Position numbers and translations under genes: made by a program. The notes under the pieces were generated by a model, which saw nothing but the letters and a program-made list of their open reading frames with translations, did no database searches and was not told the origin of the DNA. A stretch of DNA of 64,000 nucleotides from CAZETJ01 sp964514575 (lineage in GTDB: Bacteria > Patescibacteriota > Saccharimonadia > Saccharimonadales > UBA10212). Below are positions 33,979 through 41,945 of the stretch, piece by piece. Positions within the stretch are counted from its first letter, which is position 1, and every line of letters begins with the position of its first letter. The stretch spans positions 1 through 64,000 of the forward strand of contig CAZETJ010000001.1 in NCBI GenBank assembly GCA_964514575.1. The letters run 5' to 3'.

Positions 33979-34200
33979 CCGCACCTTCACGAAAAGATTC
34001 GGGCGAAAACGCTCGATAGGCGGGCTCAAATCCCGCCGGCGCATCCAAGTGCTCACCCTCCTGCTTGGTGCGTGTATCGCCTTCCTCCCTGCCTCGCGAA
34101 CGGGCCCGGCCTGATCAAGGCCGGGCCCACCGCGGGTCCGAACGATCGGAACAATGCCGCGTGTTCGCTCCTCATCCGAGCGAGCCGCGGCTCTTTTCAT
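33979..34200 (+). other. Structured GC-rich tail of the cassette, with terminator
   Basis: Non-coding as far as I can see. In order it can form CGGGCG-AAAA-CGCTCG (near 33999), a tRNA T-arm-like hairpin GGCGGG-CTCAAAT-CCCGCC (34019-34037) followed after 10 bases by CCA, a bulged stem near 34041-34071 (GCAtCCAAG with CTTGGTGC), a 10-bp GGGCCCGGCC stem (34102-34128), and GAGCCGCGGCTC then TTTTC at about 34183-34198 as an intrinsic terminator. High G+C stops at about 34195. Confidence 0.5.
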
Positions 34201-34201
34201 T

Positions 34202-34207
34202 TATAAT
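34202..34207 (+). promoter_or_regulatory. -10 box of the amidinohydrolase gene, leaderless geometry
   Basis: TATAAT, seven bases (CAAACCC), then the ATG at 34215. There is no room for a ribosome-binding site in the transcript. Confidence 0.65.
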
Positions 34208-34214
34208 CAAACCC

Positions 34215-35012
34215 ATGTCCAAAAAGGTCCTGATGTGTCGGCCGACTTACTTCGATATCGAATACGAAATTAATCCTTGGATGCACCAGGACGACCAACC
34301 GGCTCAAGACTCAGTTGCTAACCAATGGCAAAAACTTTATAAGATTTACACCGAAAAGTTAGACTGGCAAGTTGAACTCATCGATCCGATCAAAGGCCTG
34401 CCGGATATGGTCTTTGCCACCGATTGCTGCCTGATGATTAAGGGTCAGGCCCTGCTCTCTTCCTTTCGGTATCCAGAGCGCCAGCCCGAAACCGGCTGGT
34501 TCGAAAAATGGTTCCATGCCCACGGTTATACAGAACTAAAGCAAGCTAAAAATTTCTTTGAGGGCGGCGGTGATACGTTACTGGCTGGTAAAAAAATTCT
34601 AGCCGGCCACGGTTTCCGCTCCAGCCCGGAAGCCTCTCAGGAACTCGAGGATTTTTTCAGACTGGAAGTCGTACCTCTAAGAATCGTCGATCCGCGGTTT
34701 TATCATCTGGATACTTCTCTATCCGTTCTGGCCGACGATACTATCGCTTTTTATCCACCAGCTTTGGATGCGGTCAGCCAGCAACGGTTACGAAACGCGA
34801 TTCCCAACATCATTGAAGCCACCGAGGAAGAAGCCATTGGCTTCGGCTTAAATGCCGTCAGCGACGGCCACACCATCATATGCTCCGATGCCTCGCAGAG
34901 CTTGCTTGATAAATACCGGCAAGCCGGCTTTGAAGTTATCGGTACGCCAATTTTAGAATTTCGAAAATCCGGCGGCGGGATCAAATGCCTGACGCTGGAT
35001 CTAGACCGCTGA
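34215..35012 (+). CDS. Arginine deiminase/DDAH-type amidinohydrolase
   Basis: 265 aa from ATG 34215. Guanidine-modifying (GME) superfamily: MCRPTYFDIEYEINPWM at the N-terminus, PDMVFATDCCLM, FFEGGGDTLLAGKKILAGHGFRS with the substrate-binding acidic residues, the catalytic His in FYHLDTSLSVL, and the nucleophilic Cys in GGGIKCLTLDL. It likely hydrolyses a guanidino substrate such as arginine or methylarginine to a citrulline-type product; exact substrate unknown. Its end overlaps the murE stop by 12 bp. Confidence 0.88.
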   Translation: MSKKVLMCRPTYFDIEYEINPWMHQDDQPAQDSVANQWQKLYKIYTEKLDWQVELIDPIKGLPDMVFATDCCLMIKGQALLSSFRYPERQPETGWFEKWFHAHGYTELKQAKNFFEGGGDTLLAGKKILAGHGFRSSPEASQELEDFFRLEVVPLRIVDPRFYHLDTSLSVLADDTIAFYPPALDAVSQQRLRNAIPNIIEATEEEAIGFGLNAVSDGHTIICSDASQSLLDKYRQAGFEVIGTPILEFRKSGGGIKCLTLDLDR

Positions 35013-36299
35013 TTTTAGAATTTGTTCAGCTACTTCCGATTCGTTCCAGGGGTGCTCGCCATCAACCCGCTCGATAGTTTTCTCGTGACCCTTGCCCAGC
35101 AGCAGTACTGTGTCGCCGGCTTTGGCTCGTCCAAAAGCGAACTTGATGGCTTCAGTCCGGTCGTGTATCAAAAACAAATTATTGTCCCGAAGCTTGCCAG
35201 CTTTTTCGGCGCCGCTGGCGATCTGTTCCATGATCGCGTGGCCGTCCTCATGACGATCATCCTCCTCCGTTATAACCAGCTCGTCGCAATATTTTCCAGC
35301 CAACTCGCCCTGCACCGCTCGTTTAGTTTTGTCACGTTCGCCGGCGGAGCCAAAGACTGTAATCAACTTGCCTTCGCTCACCGGCTTTAGATCGGCGAAT
35401 AATTTTTCGAAGCTGTCCGGAGTGTGCGCAAAGTCGACAATGACGTCAAATTCCTGGCCGGCGTTGATTCGGTTCATCCGGCCTTCGACATTTTGCAGCG
35501 CGGCAATGCCCTGCTCAATGTCGGCCGGCTTGACGCCTAAAGCCAATCCGACGCCCGCTGCAGCCAGCGCATTATAAACGTTAAAACTGCCCGGCAAGTT
35601 GGTTTTGATATGCAATTTTTGGTCGCCAAACCGAGCCTCGAACTCACTGCCAGCTGTTGTACTCTTCACATCACTAGCTTTAAGCTCGCCCTTCATCAAT
35701 CCATAAGTAATGGCCCGCCTGATATCATGCTGAAACAGCTCAGCTGATGGGTCGTCGGCGTTGATGACCCCTGTTCTGAGACCGTTGCGGTGACGATTTG
35801 TCAGTCTAAATAATTTGCGCTTGGCAGTCAGGTAGCGCTCGAATGTGCCGTGATAATCAAGGTGCTCGTGGGTCACGTTAGTCATGACCGCTAGGCTAAA
35901 TGGCACGCCCCAAACTCGGTTCTGGCCGAGTGCGTGCGAGGTCGTTTCTAGCACCAGCCAATCGATTTTCTGACGGCGCATAAAACGCAGTCGTTTCATT
36001 AGCTGCGGCACTGAGACGTTAGTCATGTGCTGGATCTGCGGCCGGATTTCTTCGCCCGCGCCGTAAGCCACGGTCGTCATTAGGCCAGCCTTGTAGCCGG
36101 CTTGGCTAAGAACTTTGTGAATCAAAAAGCTAGTCGTCGTCTTGCCGTTGGTGCCAGTCACGCCGATAACCTTCATCCCCCGAGCCGGAAAACCGTACAA
36201 TAAATTCAAAATTACCGCTTCGGCCAGATGTCCCCAGGGCTCGATTAGTCGAAATAGTCTGGTCGGTATAAACAGCTTGACCAGACGCCGGAAATTCAT
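35001..36299 (-). CDS. murE: MurE-like Mur ligase lacking the N-terminal domain
   Basis: 432 aa, about 60 shorter than usual. The ATP-binding VIGVTGTNGKTTTSFLIHKVL begins near residue 42, where about 105 is normal, so the UDP-MurNAc-binding N-terminal domain is absent. The central domain (NVTHEHLDYHGTFERYLTAKRKLF) and the C-terminal domain (VEGRMNRI, VDFAHTPDSFEKL, GSAGERDKTKR) are intact. The amino-acid selection motif DNPR is replaced by DDRH (ITEEDDRHED), so whether it adds mDAP, lysine or something else cannot be said. TATACT is 6 nt from the ATG. Confidence 0.85.
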   Translation of the reverse strand: MNFRRLVKLFIPTRLFRLIEPWGHLAEAVILNLLYGFPARGMKVIGVTGTNGKTTTSFLIHKVLSQAGYKAGLMTTVAYGAGEEIRPQIQHMTNVSVPQLMKRLRFMRRQKIDWLVLETTSHALGQNRVWGVPFSLAVMTNVTHEHLDYHGTFERYLTAKRKLFRLTNRHRNGLRTGVINADDPSAELFQHDIRRAITYGLMKGELKASDVKSTTAGSEFEARFGDQKLHIKTNLPGSFNVYNALAAAGVGLALGVKPADIEQGIAALQNVEGRMNRINAGQEFDVIVDFAHTPDSFEKLFADLKPVSEGKLITVFGSAGERDKTKRAVQGELAGKYCDELVITEEDDRHEDGHAIMEQIASGAEKAGKLRDNNLFLIHDRTEAIKFAFGRAKAGDTVLLLGKGHEKTIERVDGEHPWNESEVAEQILKSAV

Positions 36300-36305
36300 A
36301 GCTAC

Positions 36306-36313
36306 AGTATACT
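36306..36313. promoter_or_regulatory. Overlapping divergent -10 boxes of murE and tsaD
   Basis: ACAGTATACTGT is a palindrome, so TATACT can be read on both strands (minus 36306-36311, plus 36308-36313). The murE ATG is 6 nt away on one side, the tsaD ATG 9 nt on the other. The whole intergenic region is 23 bp. Confidence 0.65.
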
Positions 36314-36322
36314 GTACAACTG

Positions 36323-37372
36323 ATGAGGATTTTAGGGATCGAGACCTCCTGCGACGAGACCGCGGCGGCTGTTGTTGAAGACGGCCAGCGCTTGCTGAGC
36401 AATGTCATAGCCAGCAGCGTTGATCTCCACGCGGCTTACGGCGGCGTGGTGCCGGAAATTGCCGCCCGCTCCCACCTGGAGAGTATTCTACCGGTGATAA
36501 ACGAAGCCTTAAGCCAAGCCAAAACTAACTGGGACGACATTGATGCCATCGCCGTGACTCAAGGGCCAGGCCTTATCGGCTCTCTGCTGATCGGTGTGCT
36601 GACCGCCAGAACCTTGGCGATCACGAAAAATAAGCCGCTCTACGCCGTTAACCACGTTAAAGCGCATGTCTACGCCACCTTTATAACGAAAGGGATGGCT
36701 GATTACCACTTCCCTGCTCATCCACCTGATTTTCCTCTGTTAGCCTTGATTGTTTCTGGCGGCCATAGCTCTTTAGTCCTATTCGAAAGCCACAGTCGGT
36801 ATAAATTGCTGGGGCAGACGGCTGATGACGCTGTCGGCGAAGCTTTTGATAAGGTAGCTAAAATGCTTGGTCTACCCTACCCCGGCGGACCAGCGATCGC
36901 GCAGGCTGCCAAAAAAGGCGACTCTACCTCGGTTAAATTGCCGATAGCCCAGATGAGTGGTTATGATTTTAGCTTTTCCGGCTTAAAAACAGCCGTTTTA
37001 AGGGCTGCGCAGGCCCTGGCCGGAAAGGACTACACATTTGCCTCTAGCGGCCTGCCAGAGGCGCTGACAAGCGCTCAGAAAGCTGACTTAGCGGCCAGCT
37101 TTCAAGCTACAGCTTTGAAAACTTTAGTAGACCGCTTAGAAAAGGCCTGCCGACAATATCAACCAGCCAGCGTGGCGATCGTTGGCGGTGTAGCCGCCAA
37201 TAGTGAGCTAAGGCGGCTGGCCGAAGCTGCCCTGCCCTCTGTTATCTACCCCGATGTAAAGCTATGTACAGATAACGCCGCGATGATCGCGGCAGCTGCC
37301 TTCTTCGGTAGATCAACAAATACACCCGTTGATCCCTATGGCCTATCTGTTGAGCCTGGCCTATCTTTGTAG
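36323..37372 (+). CDS. tsaD: tRNA N6-adenosine threonylcarbamoyltransferase TsaD
   Basis: 349 aa. Transfers the threonylcarbamoyl group to A37 of ANN-decoding tRNAs. Visible are RILGIETSCDETAAAVVEDG, QGPGLIGSLLIGVLTARTLA, the metal-binding HxxxH in VNHVKAHVYATF, LIVSGGHSSLVLF, DDAVGEAFDKVAKMLGLPYPGGP and VAIVGGVAANSELR. Leaderless-type start with TATACT 9 nt away. It shares its promoter region with the divergent murE. Confidence 0.97.
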   Translation: MRILGIETSCDETAAAVVEDGQRLLSNVIASSVDLHAAYGGVVPEIAARSHLESILPVINEALSQAKTNWDDIDAIAVTQGPGLIGSLLIGVLTARTLAITKNKPLYAVNHVKAHVYATFITKGMADYHFPAHPPDFPLLALIVSGGHSSLVLFESHSRYKLLGQTADDAVGEAFDKVAKMLGLPYPGGPAIAQAAKKGDSTSVKLPIAQMSGYDFSFSGLKTAVLRAAQALAGKDYTFASSGLPEALTSAQKADLAASFQATALKTLVDRLEKACRQYQPASVAIVGGVAANSELRRLAEAALPSVIYPDVKLCTDNAAMIAAAAFFGRSTNTPVDPYGLSVEPGLSL

Positions 37373-37396
37373 ACTTGCAAGCATTTTCACCTCTGT

Positions 37397-37510
37397 TATA
37401 ATAGAGATGAAACAAACACGTAAGACTAAAAGTAGAGTTTCTGGAGTGGCTTTTCGGGTGAAAAGCTAGGGTTTTAGTTGGCTTATTTCATATGAAATAA
37501 GCCTATTTTT
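37397..37510 (+). ncRNA. Candidate small structured RNA upstream of valS
   Basis: TTGCAA (near 37375), 16 bp and TATAAT (37397-37402) form a good promoter. The RNA would start about 37408 and end at a strong terminator: a perfect 24-bp palindrome (37480-37503) followed by TATTTTT. Inside, ACTAAAA (37425-37431) pairs with TTTTAGT (37472-37478), enclosing an 8-bp hairpin (37448-37467) and an unpaired 5' stretch of about 16 nt. A 20-codon ORF (37407-37469) also fits, but its ATG starts only 4 nt after the -10 box. Either an sRNA or a microprotein gene. Confidence 0.5.
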
Positions 37511-37519
37511 GACCTCTGG

Positions 37520-37525
37520 TATACT
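37520..37525 (+). promoter_or_regulatory. Extended -10 box of valS
   Basis: TGG-TATACT, an extended -10, ends 9 nt before the valS ATG and starts 10 bp after the T-run of the small-RNA terminator, so valS seems to be transcribed separately from the small RNA. Confidence 0.6.
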
Positions 37526-37534
37526 GGGGCTGAG

Positions 37535-40105
37535 ATGAAATTGCCCAGCGTTTATAATCCGGCTGAGTACGAATCCGACATTTATTCCCTCTGGGAACAG
37601 GGCAGGGCATTCGAGCCAAAAAACAGAGGTAATCCGGGTGTTTTTAGTATAGTTGCGCCCCCGCCAAATGCTAATGCCGACCTGCACATTGGCTACGCAC
37701 TTGTTGTCGCCATAGAAGATACTCTCGTCCGCTACCAACGCATGACCGGGAAGGAAACCCTGTTTGTTCCTGGCGCCGACCACGCCGGTTTCGAAACTTG
37801 GGTCGTTTACGAAAAGAAGCTCAACGAGAAGGGTAAAAGCCGCTTTGACTACTCCAGGGAAGAGCTTTACAGGCAGGTTTGGAGCTTCGTACAAGACAAT
37901 AAACACAATTTTGAAAGCCAGCTGAGGAAGCTCGGCGCTAGCTATGATTGGAGTCGCTTCACTTTCACCCTAGACCCCAAAGTTGTTAGCCGGGCCTATA
38001 AAACTTTTCAAAAAATGTGGCAGGAAGGTCTAATTTACAGGGGTAAGCGCATTGTTAATTACTGCACCTTCCATGGCACCAGCTTTTCAGACATTGAAGT
38101 CATTCACGAGGAAGAAAAGACCAAGCTTTGGCATATCGCCTACCCCTTAGCCGACGGGGAAGGGGAGGTCGTCATCGCGACCACCCGGCCAGAGACCAAG
38201 CTAGGCCAGTCGGCGCTGATGGTCAACCCCAAAGACAAACGCTATAAACACCTTATCGGGCAGAAGGTTCTGCAGCCTTTAGTCCCAAATAAACCGATTG
38301 AAATTATTGCCGATGATTACGTGGATATGGACTTTGGAACGGGGGTGGTAACGGTAACGCCTGGGCACGACCAGAACGATTTTGAAGTGGCCCAGCGGCA
38401 CAATCTGCCGATCATCGAGTTAATCACCACTGAAGGCAAAATCAGCGATAAAGTGCCCAAGGAATTCCGCAGATTGACGATCGCCGATGCCCGCGAGGCA
38501 GTTGTGAAGAAATTGCAAGAACTCGGCTATTTGCGAGAGATAAAAGACTATGTTCACTCAGTTGGAAAGTGTTACAAGTGCGGCACGATTATCGAACCGC
38601 TAGTTCGCGAACAATGGTTCGTCAAGATGAAGCCGCTGGCACAAGCGGCAGCCAAGGAGCTCAAGTCCGGGCAAATTGCCTTTTATCCGGCCAGCAAGCT
38701 CAAACAGACTCTGAGCTATCTGGAGGAAGTCAGAGATTGGAATATCAGCCGCCAGATTCCCTGGGGCATCCCAATCCCAGCTTTTCAGAACGTTAAACGT
38801 TCGTCCGATTGGATATTTGATGCCCGGGTTGACCAGGAATTTATAGAAAAAAATGGCAAGCGCTACCGGCGCGATCCAGACGTTTTTGACACCTGGTTTT
38901 CATCCGGTCAGTGGCCTTATGTAACGCTTGATTACCCTGGTTCAGACTTTAAAAAATTCTATCCGCTGAGCCTGATGGAAACTGGCGGCGAGATCCTTTA
39001 CCAATGGGTGGCCAGGATGATCATGCTTGGGCTTTATACCACCGGTAAAGTTCCGTTCAAAGACGTTTATATCCACGGCTACGTACTGGCTGAGGGCGGC
39101 GCCAAGATGAGCAAGAGCTTGGGCAACGCGATCAATCCGCAGACGATTATTTCGGAGTACGGTTCAGACGCGCTGAGGATGGGGCTGTTATCCGGCCGCC
39201 GGCCAGGGGTCAACCAAGGGTTTCATACTCCAAAGGTCAAGGGCGGCCGCAACTTCGCCAACAAGCTCTGGAATGTCGCACGGTTCGTGGAAGCGACTGG
39301 AACGAAAAGCGAACAAATTAAGTTGGCGGGGCCGGCCGATCAGTGGATTGCCAGCCGGCTCAACCAAGCGGGTAGGGAAATTGCCGAATCCCTGGAAGCT
39401 TACCGGCTTAGTGAAGCCTACGAAGCGCTTTACGGATTTGTATGGCGGGATTTTGCCGACTGGTACGTTGAAGCCAGTAAAACAGAGGTAAACCCAGACT
39501 TTCTAAATAAACTTCTGGCCGAGACCTTGAAGCTGGCGCATCCTTTCGCACCGTTCGTTACTGAAGCCATTTGGCAAACTATGAACCCGGTGGGCAATAG
39601 TCTGCTGGCAACCCAGGAATGGCCGGAACCGCTAGTCTTTGATAAAAAGCAGGCGGTGATTTTCGAAGACTTAATGGCGGTAGCCAAGGAGACACGCCAC
39701 ATTATTTCTGCTCTCAAGGTTCGCCGGCCAGTGCTCTACTTCTCTGACTCCAAAACCGTTGCTGCAAACGGCGATTTACTGGTTCACCTTGGCCATTTGG
39801 GCGAGCTAAAAAGTGCGCCAGCCAGCGGCGGAAAAGGCCTGCGTCTGGCCACGCCAAAAGGCCGCTACTGGCTGGATGTCGAGGAGTCAAAGCTGGCAAC
39901 TTATGTCGGACAATTGAAGCTCCAGGAAGCACAAATAACAGATGTGGTTAAGTTACTAAAGAGCCGATTGGCTAATAAAAGCTATGCTGCTAAAGCGCCG
40001 AAGGCTTTAGTGGAACAAAGCCGCTCGCAGCTAGTCGAGCAGACCGAAAAGTTGGTGGCTGTTCACGCCGAAATCAAAGCCTTTGCCAGTTACGCCGAGG
40101 GCTAG
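37535..40105 (+). CDS. valS: Valyl-tRNA synthetase
   Basis: 856 aa. Class I synthetase: PPPNANADLHIGYALVVAIED (HIGH), GADHAGFETWVVYEK, the CP1 editing domain (IATTRPETKLGQSALMVNP, DYVDMDFGTGVVTVTPGHDQ), a CYKC pair at about residue 347, GGAKMSKSLGNAINPQTI (KMSKS), the anticodon-binding helices (ADWYVEASK), and a C-terminal coiled coil (about 815-856). It charges tRNA-Val. The stop overlaps the convergent XRE-HAD gene by 4 bp. Confidence 0.97.
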   Translation: MKLPSVYNPAEYESDIYSLWEQGRAFEPKNRGNPGVFSIVAPPPNANADLHIGYALVVAIEDTLVRYQRMTGKETLFVPGADHAGFETWVVYEKKLNEKGKSRFDYSREELYRQVWSFVQDNKHNFESQLRKLGASYDWSRFTFTLDPKVVSRAYKTFQKMWQEGLIYRGKRIVNYCTFHGTSFSDIEVIHEEEKTKLWHIAYPLADGEGEVVIATTRPETKLGQSALMVNPKDKRYKHLIGQKVLQPLVPNKPIEIIADDYVDMDFGTGVVTVTPGHDQNDFEVAQRHNLPIIELITTEGKISDKVPKEFRRLTIADAREAVVKKLQELGYLREIKDYVHSVGKCYKCGTIIEPLVREQWFVKMKPLAQAAAKELKSGQIAFYPASKLKQTLSYLEEVRDWNISRQIPWGIPIPAFQNVKRSSDWIFDARVDQEFIEKNGKRYRRDPDVFDTWFSSGQWPYVTLDYPGSDFKKFYPLSLMETGGEILYQWVARMIMLGLYTTGKVPFKDVYIHGYVLAEGGAKMSKSLGNAINPQTIISEYGSDALRMGLLSGRRPGVNQGFHTPKVKGGRNFANKLWNVARFVEATGTKSEQIKLAGPADQWIASRLNQAGREIAESLEAYRLSEAYEALYGFVWRDFADWYVEASKTEVNPDFLNKLLAETLKLAHPFAPFVTEAIWQTMNPVGNSLLATQEWPEPLVFDKKQAVIFEDLMAVAKETRHIISALKVRRPVLYFSDSKTVAANGDLLVHLGHLGELKSAPASGGKGLRLATPKGRYWLDVEESKLATYVGQLKLQEAQITDVVKLLKSRLANKSYAAKAPKALVEQSRSQLVEQTEKLVAVHAEIKAFASYAEG

Positions 40106-40950
40106 AAGACTAAGCTTTCGCGGGATCGCTTGATACCTTCGCTCGGCCGATAGTCGTCGAACCACAGCACTCGCCAGCCGGCTTTATCGGCGGCCATCAA
40201 ATTGGTGCGGCCATCATCGATTAATAAAATTTCATTGGATTCGACGCCAGCAGTAGCTTGGGCAAGTTTATAAATTTTGGCTTCGGGCTTAATAGCGTTA
40301 ACTTTAGAGGAATCAACCACCGCTTTATAGCCGACCGATGGTACGCGGTGGCTTTTGATCAGTTCATCCAGAAAGCCTGGCATGTTGTTGGACAATAGAC
40401 CAACCTCGTAATGTTCGGCGGTCCATTTGACTAGCTCATCGATACCGGGCATTGGTTCGATGGCCGCCATGTAGTGCTTCTGCCAGTCAAAAGAACCTAG
40501 CCCGAACTCTTTTTTAAAGAGATTATTAAAGTCTTTTAAGTTCATATCGCCCCTGTTGACGGCATCGTTGTGGCGCCAAAAAAGCGTCTCGACTTCGTCC
40601 GGCGAAACGTGCGCTTCGGCGGCAATTGCCGGGAATGCCCGGTAGAAAAAGCGAACCAGTACGCCATTAACATCAAAATAAACGAAGCGTATACCACTCT
40701 TGGAAATTTTCTTAGCCGGCGGGGCAGGGGAAGCGGATTTTAAACCAAGTAAATCTTCCAGCGAATTAGCGGTAGCGGTCGCAATTGCCGCAACCGTGAA
40801 AACTGATGGGGATTTTATCGCGCCTCGCTCAATTTTGGCCAGCGTTGAATAGCTTAAACCGGCTTTTTGACACAAATCCTGTTGTGTCAGCCCAGCCTGC
40901 CGGCGCGCCGTCGCAAGGCGCTGGCCAAGAGCCTTTTCGTCCAAACTCAT
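40102..40950 (-). CDS. XRE-type HTH fused to a HAD hydrolase
   Basis: 282 aa. Residues 8-68 are a Cro/C1-type HTH (LGQRLATARRQAGLTQQDLCQKAGLSYSTLAKIERG). After a Pro/Ala/Ser linker, residues about 87-282 are a HAD domain: VYFDVNGVLV (DxN in place of DxD), LLSNNMPGF, KVNAIKPEAKIY, and EILLIDDGRTNLMAADKAGW. The combination suggests a DNA-binding regulator with a phosphatase or ligand-sensing part. TAATAT (40958-40963) is 7 nt before the ATG. Confidence 0.85.
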   Translation of the reverse strand: MSLDEKALGQRLATARRQAGLTQQDLCQKAGLSYSTLAKIERGAIKSPSVFTVAAIATATANSLEDLLGLKSASPAPPAKKISKSGIRFVYFDVNGVLVRFFYRAFPAIAAEAHVSPDEVETLFWRHNDAVNRGDMNLKDFNNLFKKEFGLGSFDWQKHYMAAIEPMPGIDELVKWTAEHYEVGLLSNNMPGFLDELIKSHRVPSVGYKAVVDSSKVNAIKPEAKIYKLAQATAGVESNEILLIDDGRTNLMAADKAGWRVLWFDDYRPSEGIKRSRESLVF

Positions 40951-41025
40951 TAGCCTTATATTACCAGTTCAATTTGGTTTTTGCCAACCATTTGTGGCTA
41001 GCTGTTCTACGACTACGGGAAGAGA

Positions 41026-41087
41026 AGCCCGAGCGTCGGATTCATTCCGCGCCCGGAGCGATGAGAAACCCTGAAAGGGTGTCTTAT
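41026..41087. repeat. 62-bp intergenic repeat, copy A
   Basis: Starts AGCCCGAGCGTCGG and ends TCTTAT. The first 31 bp are identical to copy B at 63257-63318, the rest differs at a few positions. It folds as two adjacent hairpins (CGGGCG/CGCTCG with GGA/TCC inside, and AGAAACCCT/AGGGTGTCT), and lies just after the HIT gene stop, so it may serve as a terminator. Confidence 0.7.
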
Positions 41088-41092
41088 GGATT

Positions 41093-41485
41093 TTAAAAGG
41101 CTAGCTTTTTGGCCATCTCGGCCAGCTCGCCGGCGGTGGGCTTCATAGCTGGATTTGGCATCTGGTGATACTCTTCGACGCTATTAAAGGGGAAAACGTG
41201 GACGTGAGCGTGCTCGACAGCTACGCCTTCGATTTGTTCGCCAACCCATTTAGGATCCAGTACTTCCTTGATTCGCTTAGCGACTTTTTTGACCGTTGTC
41301 ATTAGCGCTAAGTAATCTTCATCCGTTAGATTCCAAACATAATCAACCTGCTTTTTGGGGACTACCAGTGTATGGCCGGCGGTTTTAGGATTGTGATCCA
41401 AAAAAGCGAAGGTTAGTGCGTCTTCATAAATTTTGTTAGCTGGCAGTTCGCCCCTGATCATTTTCGTAAAAACGCTGTCAGCCAT
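41093..41485 (-). CDS. HIT family nucleotide hydrolase/transferase
   Basis: 130 aa. The HIT triad is HAHVHVFPF (about residues 94-102), with SVFTKMIRGELPANKIYEDALTFAFLDHNP and HTLVVPKKQVDYVWNL before it. Members such as Hint cleave AMP from amino or acyl adenylates. It starts 2 bp after the stop of a small membrane ORF on the same strand. The repeat copy A follows its stop. Confidence 0.93.
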   Translation of the reverse strand: MADSVFTKMIRGELPANKIYEDALTFAFLDHNPKTAGHTLVVPKKQVDYVWNLTDEDYLALMTTVKKVAKRIKEVLDPKWVGEQIEGVAVEHAHVHVFPFNSVEEYHQMPNPAMKPTAGELAEMAKKLAF

Positions 41486-41487
41486 GG

Positions 41488-41658
41488 TTAAAAAAGAATA
41501 TCCAGAATGCTGAGTGAAAAAATAAAAATTAATACTGCCGCAACGCCGACAGCTGTTAATGTCTGGCGGAGATTCTCCCGGTTCCGAACCGTGAGCTTGG
41601 AATAAATCCAGGTTGATGTACCAAGTGTCAGAAGCAGCGAGATTACTAAATTGCTCAT
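41488..41658 (-). CDS. Small two-helix membrane protein upstream of the HIT gene
   Basis: 56 aa, ATG 41658 to TAA 41488. It begins MSNLVISLLLTLGTSTWIYS, has a short basic loop (KLTVRNRENLRQT) and a second hydrophobic stretch (AVGVAAVLIFIFSLSILDIL). TAAAAT (41665-41670) lies 6 nt before the ATG. The HIT start is 2 bp after its stop, suggesting one transcript. Family unknown. Confidence 0.6.
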   Translation of the reverse strand: MSNLVISLLLTLGTSTWIYSKLTVRNRENLRQTLTAVGVAAVLIFIFSLSILDILF

Positions 41659-41783
41659 GGTCTCATTTTAACCCGTTTTGCGCGGAGCTGTGCAAAATGG
41701 AAAAGCAGCAACAATACAAGACCCCGCCAAATTTGTGCCACTTGATTGTGCAAATTTTATCGGGGTTGATATTAGTTGATGCG

Positions 41784-41875
<92 letters not shown>

Positions 41876-41945
41876 TTCTCTAACAGAGGTAATTATATCT
41901 TACTTTGCTTAAAGTCCGCTTTTACATACAATTATTGATAAGCAT

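Noticed and set aside
33600..34047. tmRNA, because the ORF ends in ...LVAA and a T-arm-like hairpin follows.
   Set aside because: No tmRNA 5' end that pairs with the 3' acceptor strand, no pseudoknots between tag and T-arm, and the coding part is far too long for a tag.
33748..34200. A 150-codon minus-strand frame in the GC-rich cassette.
   Set aside because: High G+C opens many frames; the plus-strand ORF at 33610 has the G/C-rich third positions, promoter and ribosome-binding site, and this one has none of them.
40981..41092. A coding extension between the HIT gene and the XRE-HAD gene.
   Set aside because: The region is taken up by the 62-bp double-hairpin repeat that recurs at 63257.
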